The notes under the pieces are model-generated. The model was not told the DNA's origin. It saw only the letters and a program-made list of their open reading frames with translations, and made no database searches. From Aminobacter carboxidus (GTDB lineage Bacteria; Pseudomonadota; Alphaproteobacteria; Rhizobiales; Rhizobiaceae): a stretch of 64,000 nt of DNA. The DNA lies in assembly GCF_014863355.1 (NCBI RefSeq), contig NZ_JACZEP010000009.1, positions 62,001-126,000 on the forward strand, given 5' to 3'. How positions within the stretch are numbered: position 1 is the first letter of the stretch; the number at the start of each line of letters is the position of its first letter. Below, piece after piece: positions 44,609-53,273 of the stretch. A program made the position numbers and the translations under genes.

Positions 44609-45121
44609 TTGCCGAATGCCGCAATTCTATTCGTCCGGTACGTCGATGCGATGAACCATCGCATCGGCCGTGGCGCCATGTATCTGCTCTATGTGATGGG
44701 CGCGATCCTGCTCGGCTCGACGATTTCGCGGCTGCTGCTTGGTGTACCCTTCAACTGGGCGCTTGAGATGTCGCAGTTCATCCTTTCCGCCTACTATCTT
44801 CTGGGCGGCGCCTATACGATGCAGCTCGGCGGACACGTACGCATGGACCTGTTCTACAGCAGGCTCGCCGCTCGCAAGCGGGCTGTCACCGACGCGATCA
44901 CCGTTCTTTTCGTCATATTCTATCTTGTGGTGCTCCTCGGCGGTGGCGTCTCCAGTACGAACTACGCCATCGTCTACGGCCAGCAGAACTACTCTGCCTG
45001 GGCCCCCGTGCTGTGGCCGATCAAAGTGATCATGACATTCGGGGTCTTCATGCTGCTGCTGCAGTGCATCTCCAGTTTCTTCAAGGACGTCGCGGCAGCG
45101 CGCGGAAGGCCGATCGCATGA
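44609..45121 (+). CDS. TRAP transporter small permease (DctQ)
   Basis: Four-helix small membrane subunit of a TRAP transporter, about 170 residues. Segments at about 24-44, 56-72, 92-112 and 130-152 are hydrophobic, with the family-typical GGAYTMQLGGHVRMDLFYSRL between the second and third. The start is TTG 44609, with GGAGA eight bases upstream; an ATG at 44650 is the alternative. Its stop overlaps the dctM start (ATGA). Confidence 0.87.
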   Translation: MPNAAILFVRYVDAMNHRIGRGAMYLLYVMGAILLGSTISRLLLGVPFNWALEMSQFILSAYYLLGGAYTMQLGGHVRMDLFYSRLAARKRAVTDAITVLFVIFYLVVLLGGGVSSTNYAIVYGQQNYSAWAPVLWPIKVIMTFGVFMLLLQCISSFFKDVAAARGRPIA

Positions 45122-46443
45122 GTTCGGAGTTCATTACCCTCTTCATGTTCGGAACCATGATGGTGCTGCTGTTTACCGGGCAGCGCGTGTTCGGCGTCAT
45201 TGGTTTTGTTGGCTCGGCCGCGGCGCTTTGGCTGTGGGGCCAGGGCTCGTTCGAAATGCCGTTCAATGCCGCCTTTCAGGTGCTCAACTGGTATCCTCTG
45301 ATCACCGTGCCGTTTTTCATCTTCATGGGCTACATGCTCTCGGAATCGGGCATGGCGAGCAATCTTTACCGGCTCTTCCACGTCTGGTTCGGGCCGGTGC
45401 GAGGCGGGCTGGCGCTCGGCACGATCGGTCTCATGGTGTTGATTGCGGCGCTGAACGGCCTGTCGGTCGCCGGCATGGCAATCGGCGCGACCATCGCGCT
45501 GCCGCAACTGCTTCGCCATGGCTACGACAAAGTCATGGTGACAGGCGTCGTGCAGGCCGGCTCCTCGCTCGGGATCCTGATACCGCCCAGCGTCGTGCTG
45601 GTGCTGTTTGCCATGATCGCGCGCCAGCCGGTTCTCGACCTCTGGTTGGCGGGCGTCGGCCCCGGCCTGCTGATGGCCGTCATCTTTGCCGCCTATGTCG
45701 CCATCCGCTGCTACTTCCAGCCGGAGATTGGTCCTGCGCTGCCGGCGGAAGAGCGGGCAGAGATCACCTGGTCGGAAAAGTTCGGGCTGCTGCGTGCCGG
45801 CCTGCTGCCAATCGCCATCTTCGCCATCATGATGGGGCTGTTCCTGACCGGCACCACCAGCTTGGTTGAAAGCTCGGCGGTTGGTGCGGCGCTTGCCATG
45901 GTGGCAGCCTGGCTGTCAGGGAACCTCGACCGCAAGGTCTTCGAGGAATCGACGCGCAACACGCTGTCGATCAGCTGCATGTTCCTGTGGATCATCCTCG
46001 GCGCGCTTTGCTTCAGCTCGGTCTATGACGGGCTTGGCGCAGTGAAGGCCGTCAAAACAGTGCTGGTCGATACCTGGGATTTCGAGCCCTGGACAATTCT
46101 GGTGTTGATGCTCCTGTCCTTTGTCGTGATGGGCATGTTCCTCGACGACACCGCCATGCTGGTGATCGTCGCTCCGCTCTATATCCCGCTCGTCATCAGT
46201 CTGGGTTTCAATCCGATCTGGTTCGGCATCCTTTACACGATCACCTGCCAGATCGCCTACATCACCCCGCCGTTTGGCTACAATCTGTTCCTGATGCGGG
46301 CCATGGCGCCACCGGAGATCACGCTGGGCGACATCTACCGATCCATCGTGCCCTTTGTCGCGCTGATGGTATTGTCGCTGGTACTCATCATGGTCTTTCC
46401 GCAGATTGCACTCTGGCTGCCGTCGCAGGTCACGGGCCGGTGA
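45118..46443 (+). CDS. TRAP transporter large permease (DctM)
   Basis: Ion-coupled membrane pore of the TRAP system, 441 residues, normal length. Helices are distributed over the whole length; GSSLGILIPPSVVLVLFAMIA (about 150-170) and MFLDDTAMLVIVAPLYIPL (about 338-356) are conserved DctM blocks. ATG 45118 overlaps the dctQ stop by 4 bases, implying coupled translation. It belongs to the RpiR-linked cluster and has no extended tail, unlike the left-end paralogue. Confidence 0.92.
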   Translation: MSSEFITLFMFGTMMVLLFTGQRVFGVIGFVGSAAALWLWGQGSFEMPFNAAFQVLNWYPLITVPFFIFMGYMLSESGMASNLYRLFHVWFGPVRGGLALGTIGLMVLIAALNGLSVAGMAIGATIALPQLLRHGYDKVMVTGVVQAGSSLGILIPPSVVLVLFAMIARQPVLDLWLAGVGPGLLMAVIFAAYVAIRCYFQPEIGPALPAEERAEITWSEKFGLLRAGLLPIAIFAIMMGLFLTGTTSLVESSAVGAALAMVAAWLSGNLDRKVFEESTRNTLSISCMFLWIILGALCFSSVYDGLGAVKAVKTVLVDTWDFEPWTILVLMLLSFVVMGMFLDDTAMLVIVAPLYIPLVISLGFNPIWFGILYTITCQIAYITPPFGYNLFLMRAMAPPEITLGDIYRSIVPFVALMVLSLVLIMVFPQIALWLPSQVTGR

Positions 46444-46530
46444 GGCCGGCATGACGGAAAGGGGAGGAGACGGCACCGAAAGAACTGGCATCCCGAAATG
46501 TGAACGAAGCAAGCAATGGGAGTAAGTGAG

Positions 46531-47595
46531 ATGGACGACAGGAAGACCCTTAACAAGCGTGAGTTTCTTCGGAAATCCGTGCTGGCGAGTGCGGGCGCTG
46601 TTGGCGCCACCGCGCTGGCCACGCCCTATGTGAAGGCGCAGAGCCCGATCAAGTGGCGTATGCAGACCTACGCCGGGCCGGCATTGGCCGAGCACGTGGT
46701 CAAGAACTCGATCGACTGGTTCAACAAGGCCGCCAATGGCGAGATGGAGATCGAGCTCTACACGGCTGACCAGCTTGTTCCGCACGGCGAACTTTTCCGC
46801 GCTGTCCAGTCTGGCACGATCGACTTTGCCCAGAGCGACGACGACTCGGCCGCTGCGCCCGTTGACGTCCGGGTATTCGGCGCCTACTTCCCGCTCGCCT
46901 CGCGCTACTCTCTCGACGTTCCGGCGCTCTGGCATTGGCACGGACTCAAGGAAGTCTGGGAGGAGGCTTATGCCGAGATTCCGGATGTCACCTGGCTCAG
47001 CACGGGTTCATGGGACCCCTGCAACTTCGGCACCACCAAGCCGATCAAGTCGCTGGCCGACCTCAAGGGCCTCAGGGTCTACACCTTTCCGACCGGCGGA
47101 CAGTTCCTGTCCAAGTTCGGCGTCGTGCCGGTGTCGCTACCCTACGAGGACGTCCAGCCGGCGATCCAGACCGGCGAGCTGGACGGCGTATGCTGGTGCG
47201 GCATTACCGAAATGCACACGGTGGGCTGGGCCGACGTCTTGAAGTACTTCTTGACCAACCCGCTGTCAGGCGCCTGGGCCGGCTCCTACTTCGTCAACAC
47301 CGAGAAGTGGAAGGCCGTCCCCGAACACCTGCAGCAGCTTCTGCGCATGGCGATCGACAGTTCGCACTACTACCGGCTGCATTGGTACTGGGCCGGCGAG
47401 GCAAACTACCGCAACACCGGAAAGCTCGAACTGACCACCATCCCCGACGCCGAATGGAAGCAGGTCGAGGACGAGGCGAAGAAGTTCTGGGATGAGGTCG
47501 CTGGCCAGAGCCCGCGGAGCGCCAAGGTCGTTGAGATCATCAAGAAGTACAACGATTCGATGATCAAGGCCGGCCCGCCCTATCGTTACGGCTGA
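46531..47595 (+). CDS. TRAP transporter substrate-binding protein (DctP superfamily)
   Basis: Periplasmic receptor of the second TRAP system, 354 residues. The signal looks like a Tat variant (KREFLRKS at about 9-16, followed by SAGAVGATALATPYVKA). The fold is DctP-like, with FPTGGQFLSKFGVVPVSLP (about 185-203) in the substrate arginine/helix region, but lacks the GGFAGKV sequence of the left-end receptor, so a different ligand is expected. ATG 46531 is chosen because the leader GGGAGTAAG before it is shared with the left-end binding-protein gene. It follows dctM by 87 bases. Confidence 0.86.
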   Translation: MDDRKTLNKREFLRKSVLASAGAVGATALATPYVKAQSPIKWRMQTYAGPALAEHVVKNSIDWFNKAANGEMEIELYTADQLVPHGELFRAVQSGTIDFAQSDDDSAAAPVDVRVFGAYFPLASRYSLDVPALWHWHGLKEVWEEAYAEIPDVTWLSTGSWDPCNFGTTKPIKSLADLKGLRVYTFPTGGQFLSKFGVVPVSLPYEDVQPAIQTGELDGVCWCGITEMHTVGWADVLKYFLTNPLSGAWAGSYFVNTEKWKAVPEHLQQLLRMAIDSSHYYRLHWYWAGEANYRNTGKLELTTIPDAEWKQVEDEAKKFWDEVAGQSPRSAKVVEIIKKYNDSMIKAGPPYRYG

Positions 47596-47614
47596 GCAGC
47601 CATCTCGGAAAACA

Positions 47615-47640
47615 GGTCCGTCCGCGTGTGCGGGCGGACC
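47615..47640 (+). other. Stem-loop after the TRAP binding-protein gene
   Basis: GGTCCGTCCGC and GCGGGCGGACC pair around GTGT (11-bp stem with one G-T wobble), 20 bases after the stop. It has no T-run, so it is more likely an mRNA-stabilising or attenuating element between the receptor and the ligase gene than a full terminator. Confidence 0.55.
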
Positions 47641-47676
47641 GCCCATACGCAAGTTTCAAACGCCCAGGAGCAGTAA

Positions 47677-49047
47677 ATGGCCGGAAATCTTACATTCGAT
47701 CAGCTGAAATCGGCAGTGGCCGCCGGCGAGATCGATACTGTGCTCGCTTGCGCCGTCGACATGCAGGGGCGTCTGATCGGCAAGCGGTTTTTGGCCAAGT
47801 ACTTTGTTGAGTCCGCCTATGACGAGACCCACGGCTGCAACTATTTGCTGGCCAACGACATCGATATGGAGCCGGTGCCCGGCTACAAGGCGGCAAGCTG
47901 GTCGAAGGGCTATGGCGATTTCGTCATGAAGCCCGACCTCAACACCATCCGCAACGTGCCCTGGCTCGAAAAGACGGCGCTGCTGCTCTGCGACCTCAAG
48001 GATCGCCACACGCATGAGGATCTGGCGCATTCGCCGCGCGGCATCCTGCGCAAGCAGGTCAAGCGGCTGCAGGATCGCGGCTATCTCGCCTATTTCGCCT
48101 CCGAGCTCGAATTCTACCTGTTTTCCGAAACCTACGATTCGGCGCGCGCCAAGCATTGGCAGAATCTCGACACCGCATCGCCCTATATCGGCGACTACCT
48201 GATCGGCATCACCACCAAGGAAGAAGGCGTCATGCGCCGGCTTCGCAACGACATGGAAGCCGCCGGCATCCCGATCGAAAACTCCAAGGGCGAGTGGGGC
48301 CCAGGCCAGGAAGAGATCAACGTCCGCTATGCCGAAGTGCTTGAGATGGCCGATCGCCATGTCATCTTGAAGAACGGCGCCAAGGAAATCGCAGCTAGCG
48401 AAGGCAAGGCGATCTCCTTCATGTCGAAATACAATTACGGCCTCGCCGGCAACTCCAGCCACATCCACAATTCGCTGTGGAGTGCCGACGGCAAGACGCC
48501 GCTGTTCTACGAAAAAGGTGCCGAGTGGACGTTGTCCAAGCTCGGCCAGCAATGGTCGGCCGGCCAGCTCAAATATGCCCAGGAGTTCACCTGGTTCCTG
48601 GCGCCCTACATCAATTCCTACAAGCGCTTCCAGTCGGGCACTTTCGCGCCGACCAAGATCATGTGGAGCGAGGACAACCGCACTGCCGGCTTCCGTCTCT
48701 GCGGCGAGGGCACCAAGGGCATCCGCATGGAGTGCCGTATCGGCGGCGCCGACCTCAACCCCTATCTCGCCTTCGCCGCGCTGATCGCCGCCGGCCTTGC
48801 CGGCATCGACGAGAAGCTCGAGCTGCAGAAGCCGTTTGTCGGCGACGCCTATCAGGCTGCCAGCCTGCCCGAAATTCCCAAGACCCTGCGCGATGCCACC
48901 GAGACCCTGGCGTCATCGAAGATGCTGCGGGAAGCGCTCGGCGAGGAGGTCGTCGAGCACTACGTCCACACCGCGCGATGGGAGCAGTTCGAATACGACC
49001 GCCGCATCACCGACTGGGAGCTGCACAGAGGCTTCGAGCGGTACTAA
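47677..49047 (+). CDS. Glutamine-synthetase-like gamma-glutamyl amine ligase
   Basis: ATP-dependent ligase of the glutamine synthetase family (456 residues), expected to join the gamma-carboxyl of glutamate to an amine. Metal and substrate motifs are visible: ELEFYLF with Glu143 and Glu145, GPGQEEINV (208-216, second metal pair), GNSSHIH (258-264, metal histidine in place of the classical NGSGMH.H) and the C-terminal RMECRIGGADLNPYLAFAALI. These changes place it with gamma-glutamyl-amine ligases (PuuA, GlnA4, IpuC type), not with assimilatory GlnA; there is no adenylylation site. AGGAG precedes the ATG. It lies between the TRAP receptor and an aldehyde dehydrogenase gene. Confidence 0.88.
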   Translation: MAGNLTFDQLKSAVAAGEIDTVLACAVDMQGRLIGKRFLAKYFVESAYDETHGCNYLLANDIDMEPVPGYKAASWSKGYGDFVMKPDLNTIRNVPWLEKTALLLCDLKDRHTHEDLAHSPRGILRKQVKRLQDRGYLAYFASELEFYLFSETYDSARAKHWQNLDTASPYIGDYLIGITTKEEGVMRRLRNDMEAAGIPIENSKGEWGPGQEEINVRYAEVLEMADRHVILKNGAKEIAASEGKAISFMSKYNYGLAGNSSHIHNSLWSADGKTPLFYEKGAEWTLSKLGQQWSAGQLKYAQEFTWFLAPYINSYKRFQSGTFAPTKIMWSEDNRTAGFRLCGEGTKGIRMECRIGGADLNPYLAFAALIAAGLAGIDEKLELQKPFVGDAYQAASLPEIPKTLRDATETLASSKMLREALGEEVVEHYVHTARWEQFEYDRRITDWELHRGFERY

Positions 49048-49121
49048 AGTCATCATCATTGCGTGACCTTCCCTTGGGCCTGCCGGCCAGGGGAGGGTGT
49101 TGAACTTGGAAGGACAAAAAC

Positions 49122-50510
49122 ATGACCGAGACGGTCAAACTCAAATCCCCCGTCGATGGCTCGATCTTTGTCGAGCGGCCCGTAGCTTCCGACCAGGCGG
49201 TCAATGCCGCGGTCGAACGCGCGCGCACCGCGCAGGCCGACTGGGCCAGGGTGCCGGTCGCTGATCGCGCCAATTACATGCTCAAGATGCTCGAGGCACT
49301 TGTTGCCATGAGCGACGAGATCGTGCCCGAACTGGCCTGGCAGATGGGCCGGCCGACCCGCTATGGCGGTGAGTTCGGCGGCGTCAAGGAACGTACCAAC
49401 TACATGGTCGAGATCGCCGAACGCGCTTTGGCGCCGGTGCTCGCCTCCAATCCCAAGGACGGCTTCCTTCGCTACGTGAAGAAGGACCCGCTCGGCGTGG
49501 TGATGGTCATCGCGCCGTGGAACTATCCCTACCTCACCGCCGTCAACACCATCGTGCCCGCACTGATCGCCGGCTCGACCGTCATCCTCAAGCATGCCGC
49601 GCAGACGCTGCTCGTCGGCGAGCGCTTCGCCAAGGCCTTCGAGGCCGCCGGCCTGCCGAAATACGTCTTCCAGAACCTGGTGCTCAACCACGCCCAGACC
49701 GAGAAGCTGCTCGCCTCGGGCAAGATCGACCACGTCAACTTCACCGGCTCGGTCGCTGGCGGCCGCGCCATCGAAAAGGCTGCGGCCGGCACCTTCATGA
49801 CGCTCGGCCTCGAGCTTGGCGGCAAGGACCCGGCTTATGTGCTGCCCGACGCCATGCTCGACCATGCGGTTGCCAATCTCGTCGAGGGCGCGTTCTTCAA
49901 TTCGGGTCAGTGCTGCTGCGGCATCGAGCGCGTCTATGTCCATGAGAAGATCTACGACGAGTTCGTCGAGGGCTTCATCGCCGAGACCAAAAGCTACGTG
50001 CTCGGCAATCCGCTCGAGCAGGCAACGACGATGGGGCCGATGGCGCAGGCGCGCTTCGCCGACTTCATCCGCGAGCAGAAGGCCGAGGCCCTGCGCAAGG
50101 GTGCGGTCGCCCACATGAACACCAAAGACGACCAGGACAAGGCGGGTTCGCCCTACCTGCCGGCCGAGGTGCTGACCAATGTCGACCACCAGATGTCGGT
50201 CATGCGCGACGAAAGTTTTGGCCCCATCGTCGGCATCATGAAGGTGCGCAACGACGACGAGGCGATCGCACTGATGAACGACAGCCCCTACGGCCTGACC
50301 GCCTCGATCTGGACAGCCGACACCGAGCACGCCATTTCAGTCGGCGACCGCGTCGAGACAGGCACCGTGTTCATGAACCGCTGCGACTATCTCGATCCCG
50401 CACTGGTGTGGACCGGCGTCAAGGACACCGGCAAGGGCGCTGCGCTCTCGCAGATCGGCTACGACAACCTGACCCGGCCGAAGTCTTATCACCTGCGCGA
50501 GAAGATCTAG
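49122..50510 (+). CDS. NAD(P)-dependent aldehyde dehydrogenase
   Basis: Aldehyde dehydrogenase superfamily enzyme, 462 residues, oxidising an aldehyde to an acid. Catalytic Glu231 is in LELGGKDP and the nucleophile is Cys265 in GQCCCGIER; three successive cysteines (264-266) flank it, which is uncommon. The oxyanion asparagine lies in VIAPWNYPYL. GGAAGGAC precedes ATG 49122. Within the cluster it is the likely second oxidation step after the downstream alcohol dehydrogenase. Succinate-semialdehyde-type enzymes are similar but not specifically indicated. Confidence 0.9.
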   Translation: MTETVKLKSPVDGSIFVERPVASDQAVNAAVERARTAQADWARVPVADRANYMLKMLEALVAMSDEIVPELAWQMGRPTRYGGEFGGVKERTNYMVEIAERALAPVLASNPKDGFLRYVKKDPLGVVMVIAPWNYPYLTAVNTIVPALIAGSTVILKHAAQTLLVGERFAKAFEAAGLPKYVFQNLVLNHAQTEKLLASGKIDHVNFTGSVAGGRAIEKAAAGTFMTLGLELGGKDPAYVLPDAMLDHAVANLVEGAFFNSGQCCCGIERVYVHEKIYDEFVEGFIAETKSYVLGNPLEQATTMGPMAQARFADFIREQKAEALRKGAVAHMNTKDDQDKAGSPYLPAEVLTNVDHQMSVMRDESFGPIVGIMKVRNDDEAIALMNDSPYGLTASIWTADTEHAISVGDRVETGTVFMNRCDYLDPALVWTGVKDTGKGAALSQIGYDNLTRPKSYHLREKI

Positions 50511-50529
50511 GTCGTCGATTAATGAACTA

Positions 50530-50660
50530 CCCCTCTCCGCCTCGCTGCGCTCGGCACCTCTCCCCAAAGGGGCGAGGAAATTCTGCTGCGTCGCCGGCGC
50601 TTTTCAAGCTTGGGTTCCTCGCCCCTTTGGGGAGAGGTGGCCCGCAGGGCCGGAGAGGGG
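50530..50660. repeat. Large intergenic palindrome, family copy A
   Basis: Outer arms CCCCTCTCCG (50530-50539) and CGGAGAGGGG (50651-50660) and perfect 25-bp inner arms at 50555-50579 and 50615-50639 enclose a short spacer. Sequence CTCTCCCC / GGGGAGAG is shared with the copies at 58803, 60988 and, more loosely, 56188 and 63654. It splits the aldehyde dehydrogenase and alcohol dehydrogenase genes. Confidence 0.85.
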
Positions 50661-50691
50661 ATCTTTGCAAACGTGGAAAGCCAGCAAACCC

Positions 50692-51864
50692 ATGACAAAA
50701 CTCATCTCCAAGTGGAACTACCCGACGACAGTTCGTTTCGGCGCCGGCCGCATCTCCGAGCTGCCCGATGCGCTTGCCGCCACCGGCATCAAGAAGCCGC
50801 TGTTTGTTACCGACCCGGGCCTTGCCAAGCTGCCGGTCGTCGCCTCGACGCTGAAGATCCTCGACGACGCCAAGGTGCCTTACGGCGTCTTCTCCGACGT
50901 CAAGCCGAACCCGGTCGAATCGAACCTCACGGCCGGCATCGCCGTATTCAAGAAGGGCAAGCATGACGGTGTCATCGCCTTCGGCGGCGGCTCGGCGCTC
51001 GACCTTGGCAAGCTGATCGCCTTCCAGGCCGGCCAGACCTTGCCGGTGTGGGATTTCGAGGATGTTGGCGACTGGTGGACCCGTGCCAATTCCGACGCCA
51101 TCGCTCCAATCATCGCCGTGCCGACCACCGCCGGCACCGGCTCCGAAGTCGGCCGTGCCGGTGTCATCACCAATGAAGAGACCCACACCAAGAAGGTCAT
51201 CTTCCATCCCAAGCTTCTGCCGGCGATCGTCATCGCCGATCCGGAGCTTTCGGTCGGCATGCCGTCCTTCATCACTGCCGGCACCGGCATGGACGCATTC
51301 GCCCATTGCCTCGAAGCCTATTGCGCGCCGGGCTACCATCCGATGGCTGACGGCATCGCCGTCGAGGGCATCCGCCTGGTGTTCGAAAACCTGCCCAAGG
51401 CCTATGCCAACGGCAAGGACCTGACGGCGCGCGCCCACATGATGAGTGCTGCCGCCATGGGTGCTGCTGCCTTCCAGAAGGGCCTCGGCGCGATCCACTC
51501 GCTGTCGCATCCGATCGGCGCGCTCTACGACACCCATCACGGCATGACCAACGCCGTGTTCATGCCCTACGTGCTTGCCTTCAACCGCGACGCTATCGAG
51601 GAGCGCATCGTCCGCCTGGCCGCCTATTGTGGCATCAAGGGCGGCTTCGACGGTTTTGCCAAGGCGGTCATCAAGCTGCGCAAGGAGCTCAAGGTGCCGC
51701 ATGCGCTGCCCGGCCTGATCAAGGGCCTCGACATGGACAAGAAGCGCAAGTCGCTGATCGCCGACATGGCGGTCGTCGATCCGACCGCTGGCGGCAACCC
51801 GATCAAGCTCACCAAGAAGGCTGCACTCGGCTTGCTTGAAAACGCCATCGAAGGGACGGTTTGA
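50692..51864 (+). CDS. Iron-containing (group III) alcohol dehydrogenase
   Basis: Metal-dependent NAD(P) alcohol dehydrogenase of 390 residues. Metal ligands are in the expected places: Asp201 and His205 (GMDAFAHCLEAY), His269 (AIHSLSHPIG) and His283 (THHGMTNA). The cofactor motif is FGGGSALDLGK (about 97-107). ATG 50692 is preferred; an in-frame ATG nine codons earlier overlaps the end of palindrome A. In the cluster it would oxidise an alcohol group on the masked amine to an aldehyde. Reduction in the opposite direction is equally possible chemically. Confidence 0.9.
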   Translation: MTKLISKWNYPTTVRFGAGRISELPDALAATGIKKPLFVTDPGLAKLPVVASTLKILDDAKVPYGVFSDVKPNPVESNLTAGIAVFKKGKHDGVIAFGGGSALDLGKLIAFQAGQTLPVWDFEDVGDWWTRANSDAIAPIIAVPTTAGTGSEVGRAGVITNEETHTKKVIFHPKLLPAIVIADPELSVGMPSFITAGTGMDAFAHCLEAYCAPGYHPMADGIAVEGIRLVFENLPKAYANGKDLTARAHMMSAAAMGAAAFQKGLGAIHSLSHPIGALYDTHHGMTNAVFMPYVLAFNRDAIEERIVRLAAYCGIKGGFDGFAKAVIKLRKELKVPHALPGLIKGLDMDKKRKSLIADMAVVDPTAGGNPIKLTKKAALGLLENAIEGTV

Positions 51865-51884
51865 GACCAGTGCCAAGAGGAAAA

Positions 51885-51903
51885 GCCGACTTGTATAGTC
51901 GGC
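51885..51903. other. Short hairpin after the alcohol dehydrogenase gene
   Basis: Perfect 7-bp arms GCCGACT and AGTCGGC around TTGTA-like loop, flanked by AAAA on both sides. The plus strand lacks a T-run; on the minus strand it would look like a terminator, but there is no minus-strand gene to its right nearby. Confidence 0.4.
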
Positions 51904-52029
51904 AAAACAAAGGGGAGGGGCTTGGGAGGCATCCGGAATTTAATTAGCCGGTAAACAACGGCGACGATTGCGACAACCGATTAAAAGTAGTTAACTTTTT
52001 TCCACTGCGGGCGCTGGCTTCATGGAACT

Positions 52030-52050
52030 TTCATGTGACTGTCACATGAA
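52030..52050. promoter_or_regulatory. Palindromic operator candidate upstream of ABC operon
   Basis: Perfect 9-bp arms TTCATGTGA and TCACATGAA around CTG. It lies 53 bases before the start of the binding-protein gene, in the only sizeable gap before the operon, with GGAGAG just before ATG 52104. A repressor or activator dimer site is the simplest reading; the regulator is unknown. Confidence 0.5.
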
Positions 52051-52103
52051 GCCATTACCGCATCGCAGGCGTCTCATGGCGTCAGTTCAACGGAGAGAAC
52101 AAC

Positions 52104-53210
52104 ATGTTCAAGTTTGCAGGGAAAGTGCTTTCCCTAAGCGCGGCGTCGCTGATGGTGACGACGGCTTTTGTGTCGGCCCAGGATATGGCCGCACTCGAAG
52201 CCGCCGCGAAGGCGGAGGGCCAGCTGACCACGATCGCGCTGCCGCATGACTGGTGCGGCTATGGCGCCGTCATCGAAGGTTTCAAGAAGAAGTACCCCGA
52301 GATCACTGTCAACGAGCTGAACCCCGATGCGGGCTCCAGCGACGAGATCGAAGCGATCAAGGCGAACAAGGACAACAAGGGCCCACAGGCGCCTGACGTC
52401 ATCGACGTTGGTCTCTCCTATGGTCCGCAGGCCAAGGCCGACGGCCTGATCCAGCCCTACAAGGTCGCGACCTGGGACTCGATCCCCGACACCGCCAAGG
52501 ATGCTGACGGCTTCTGGTACGGCGACTATTACGGCGTGCTGTCCTTCGAAGTGAACAAGGACCTCGTCAAGAACGTGCCGGCCGACTGGGCCGACCTGCT
52601 CAAGGACGAATACAAGAACTCGGTTGCGCTCGCCGGCGATCCGCGCGCGTCCAACCAGGCGATCCAGGGCGTATATGCCGCCGGTCTCGGCTCGGGTGCC
52701 ACCGACGCTGCTTCGGCTGCCGAAAAGGGCCTCGCCTTCTTCAAGGAACTGAACGCCAAGGGCAACTTCGTGCCGGTCATCGGCAAGTCGGCCACCCTTG
52801 CCCAAGGCCAGACCCCGATCCTGATCACCTGGGACTACAACGCCCTTGCGGGTCGCGACACGCTGAACGGCAACCCGCCGGTCGACGTCGTCGTCCCCGC
52901 CACGGGCGTCGTTGCGGGCGTCTATGTCCAGGCGATCAGCGCTTACGCACCGCATCCGAACGCTGCCAAGCTGTGGATGGAGTATCTCTATTCCGACGAA
53001 GGTCAGCTCGGCTGGCTGAAGGGCTACTGCCACCCGATCCGCTTCAACGATCTCGCCAAGAACGGCAAGATCCCGCAGGACATGCTCGACAAGCTGCCGC
53101 CGGCCGCCGCCTATGAAAAGGCCGTGTTCCCGACGCTTGACGATCAGGCCAAGGGCAAGGAAGCGATCACCAAGCAGTGGGATGCCGTTGTCGGCGCCAA
53201 CGTTCAGTAA
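52104..53210 (+). CDS. ABC transporter substrate-binding protein (iron/polyamine-type, family 1/8-like fold)
   Basis: Periplasmic receptor of 368 residues with a Sec signal (AGKVLSLSAASLMVTTAFVSAQ). The mature part starts LEAAAKAEGQLTTIALPHDWCGYG and resembles the FutA/AfuA and PotD type of extracellular solute-binding proteins. Several aromatic residues (Trp, Tyr) of a ligand pocket are present (TWDSIPD, DGFWYGDYYG). Ligand not assignable: ferric ion, thiamine, phosphonate or polyamine are candidates. It heads a four-gene ABC operon with a stem-loop right after its stop. Confidence 0.85.
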   Translation: MFKFAGKVLSLSAASLMVTTAFVSAQDMAALEAAAKAEGQLTTIALPHDWCGYGAVIEGFKKKYPEITVNELNPDAGSSDEIEAIKANKDNKGPQAPDVIDVGLSYGPQAKADGLIQPYKVATWDSIPDTAKDADGFWYGDYYGVLSFEVNKDLVKNVPADWADLLKDEYKNSVALAGDPRASNQAIQGVYAAGLGSGATDAASAAEKGLAFFKELNAKGNFVPVIGKSATLAQGQTPILITWDYNALAGRDTLNGNPPVDVVVPATGVVAGVYVQAISAYAPHPNAAKLWMEYLYSDEGQLGWLKGYCHPIRFNDLAKNGKIPQDMLDKLPPAAAYEKAVFPTLDDQAKGKEAITKQWDAVVGANVQ

Positions 53211-53225
53211 CTGAGCATGATCATC

Positions 53226-53249
53226 GCGGGCGGCTTCGCGGCCGCCCGC
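53226..53249 (+). other. Stem-loop between binding-protein and permease genes
   Basis: Perfect 9-bp arms GCGGGCGGC and GCCGCCCGC around TTCGCG, 16 bases after the receptor stop. Such structures commonly keep receptor mRNA more abundant than that of the permeases downstream. Confidence 0.6.
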
Positions 53250-53273
53250 ATCTTCTCTCAAGACGGCGCCCCG

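Noticed and set aside
47677-49047. Assignment as assimilatory glutamine synthetase or as PuuA
   Set aside because: GlnA is excluded by the altered metal loop and missing adenylylation site. PuuA is not specifically supported, since no PuuB-type oxidase or PuuD hydrolase gene accompanies it and an alcohol dehydrogenase does.
50530-50660. CRISPR array or attachment site for the large palindromes
   Set aside because: Copies are inverted, not regularly spaced direct repeats, and no cas, integrase or tRNA gene is nearby.
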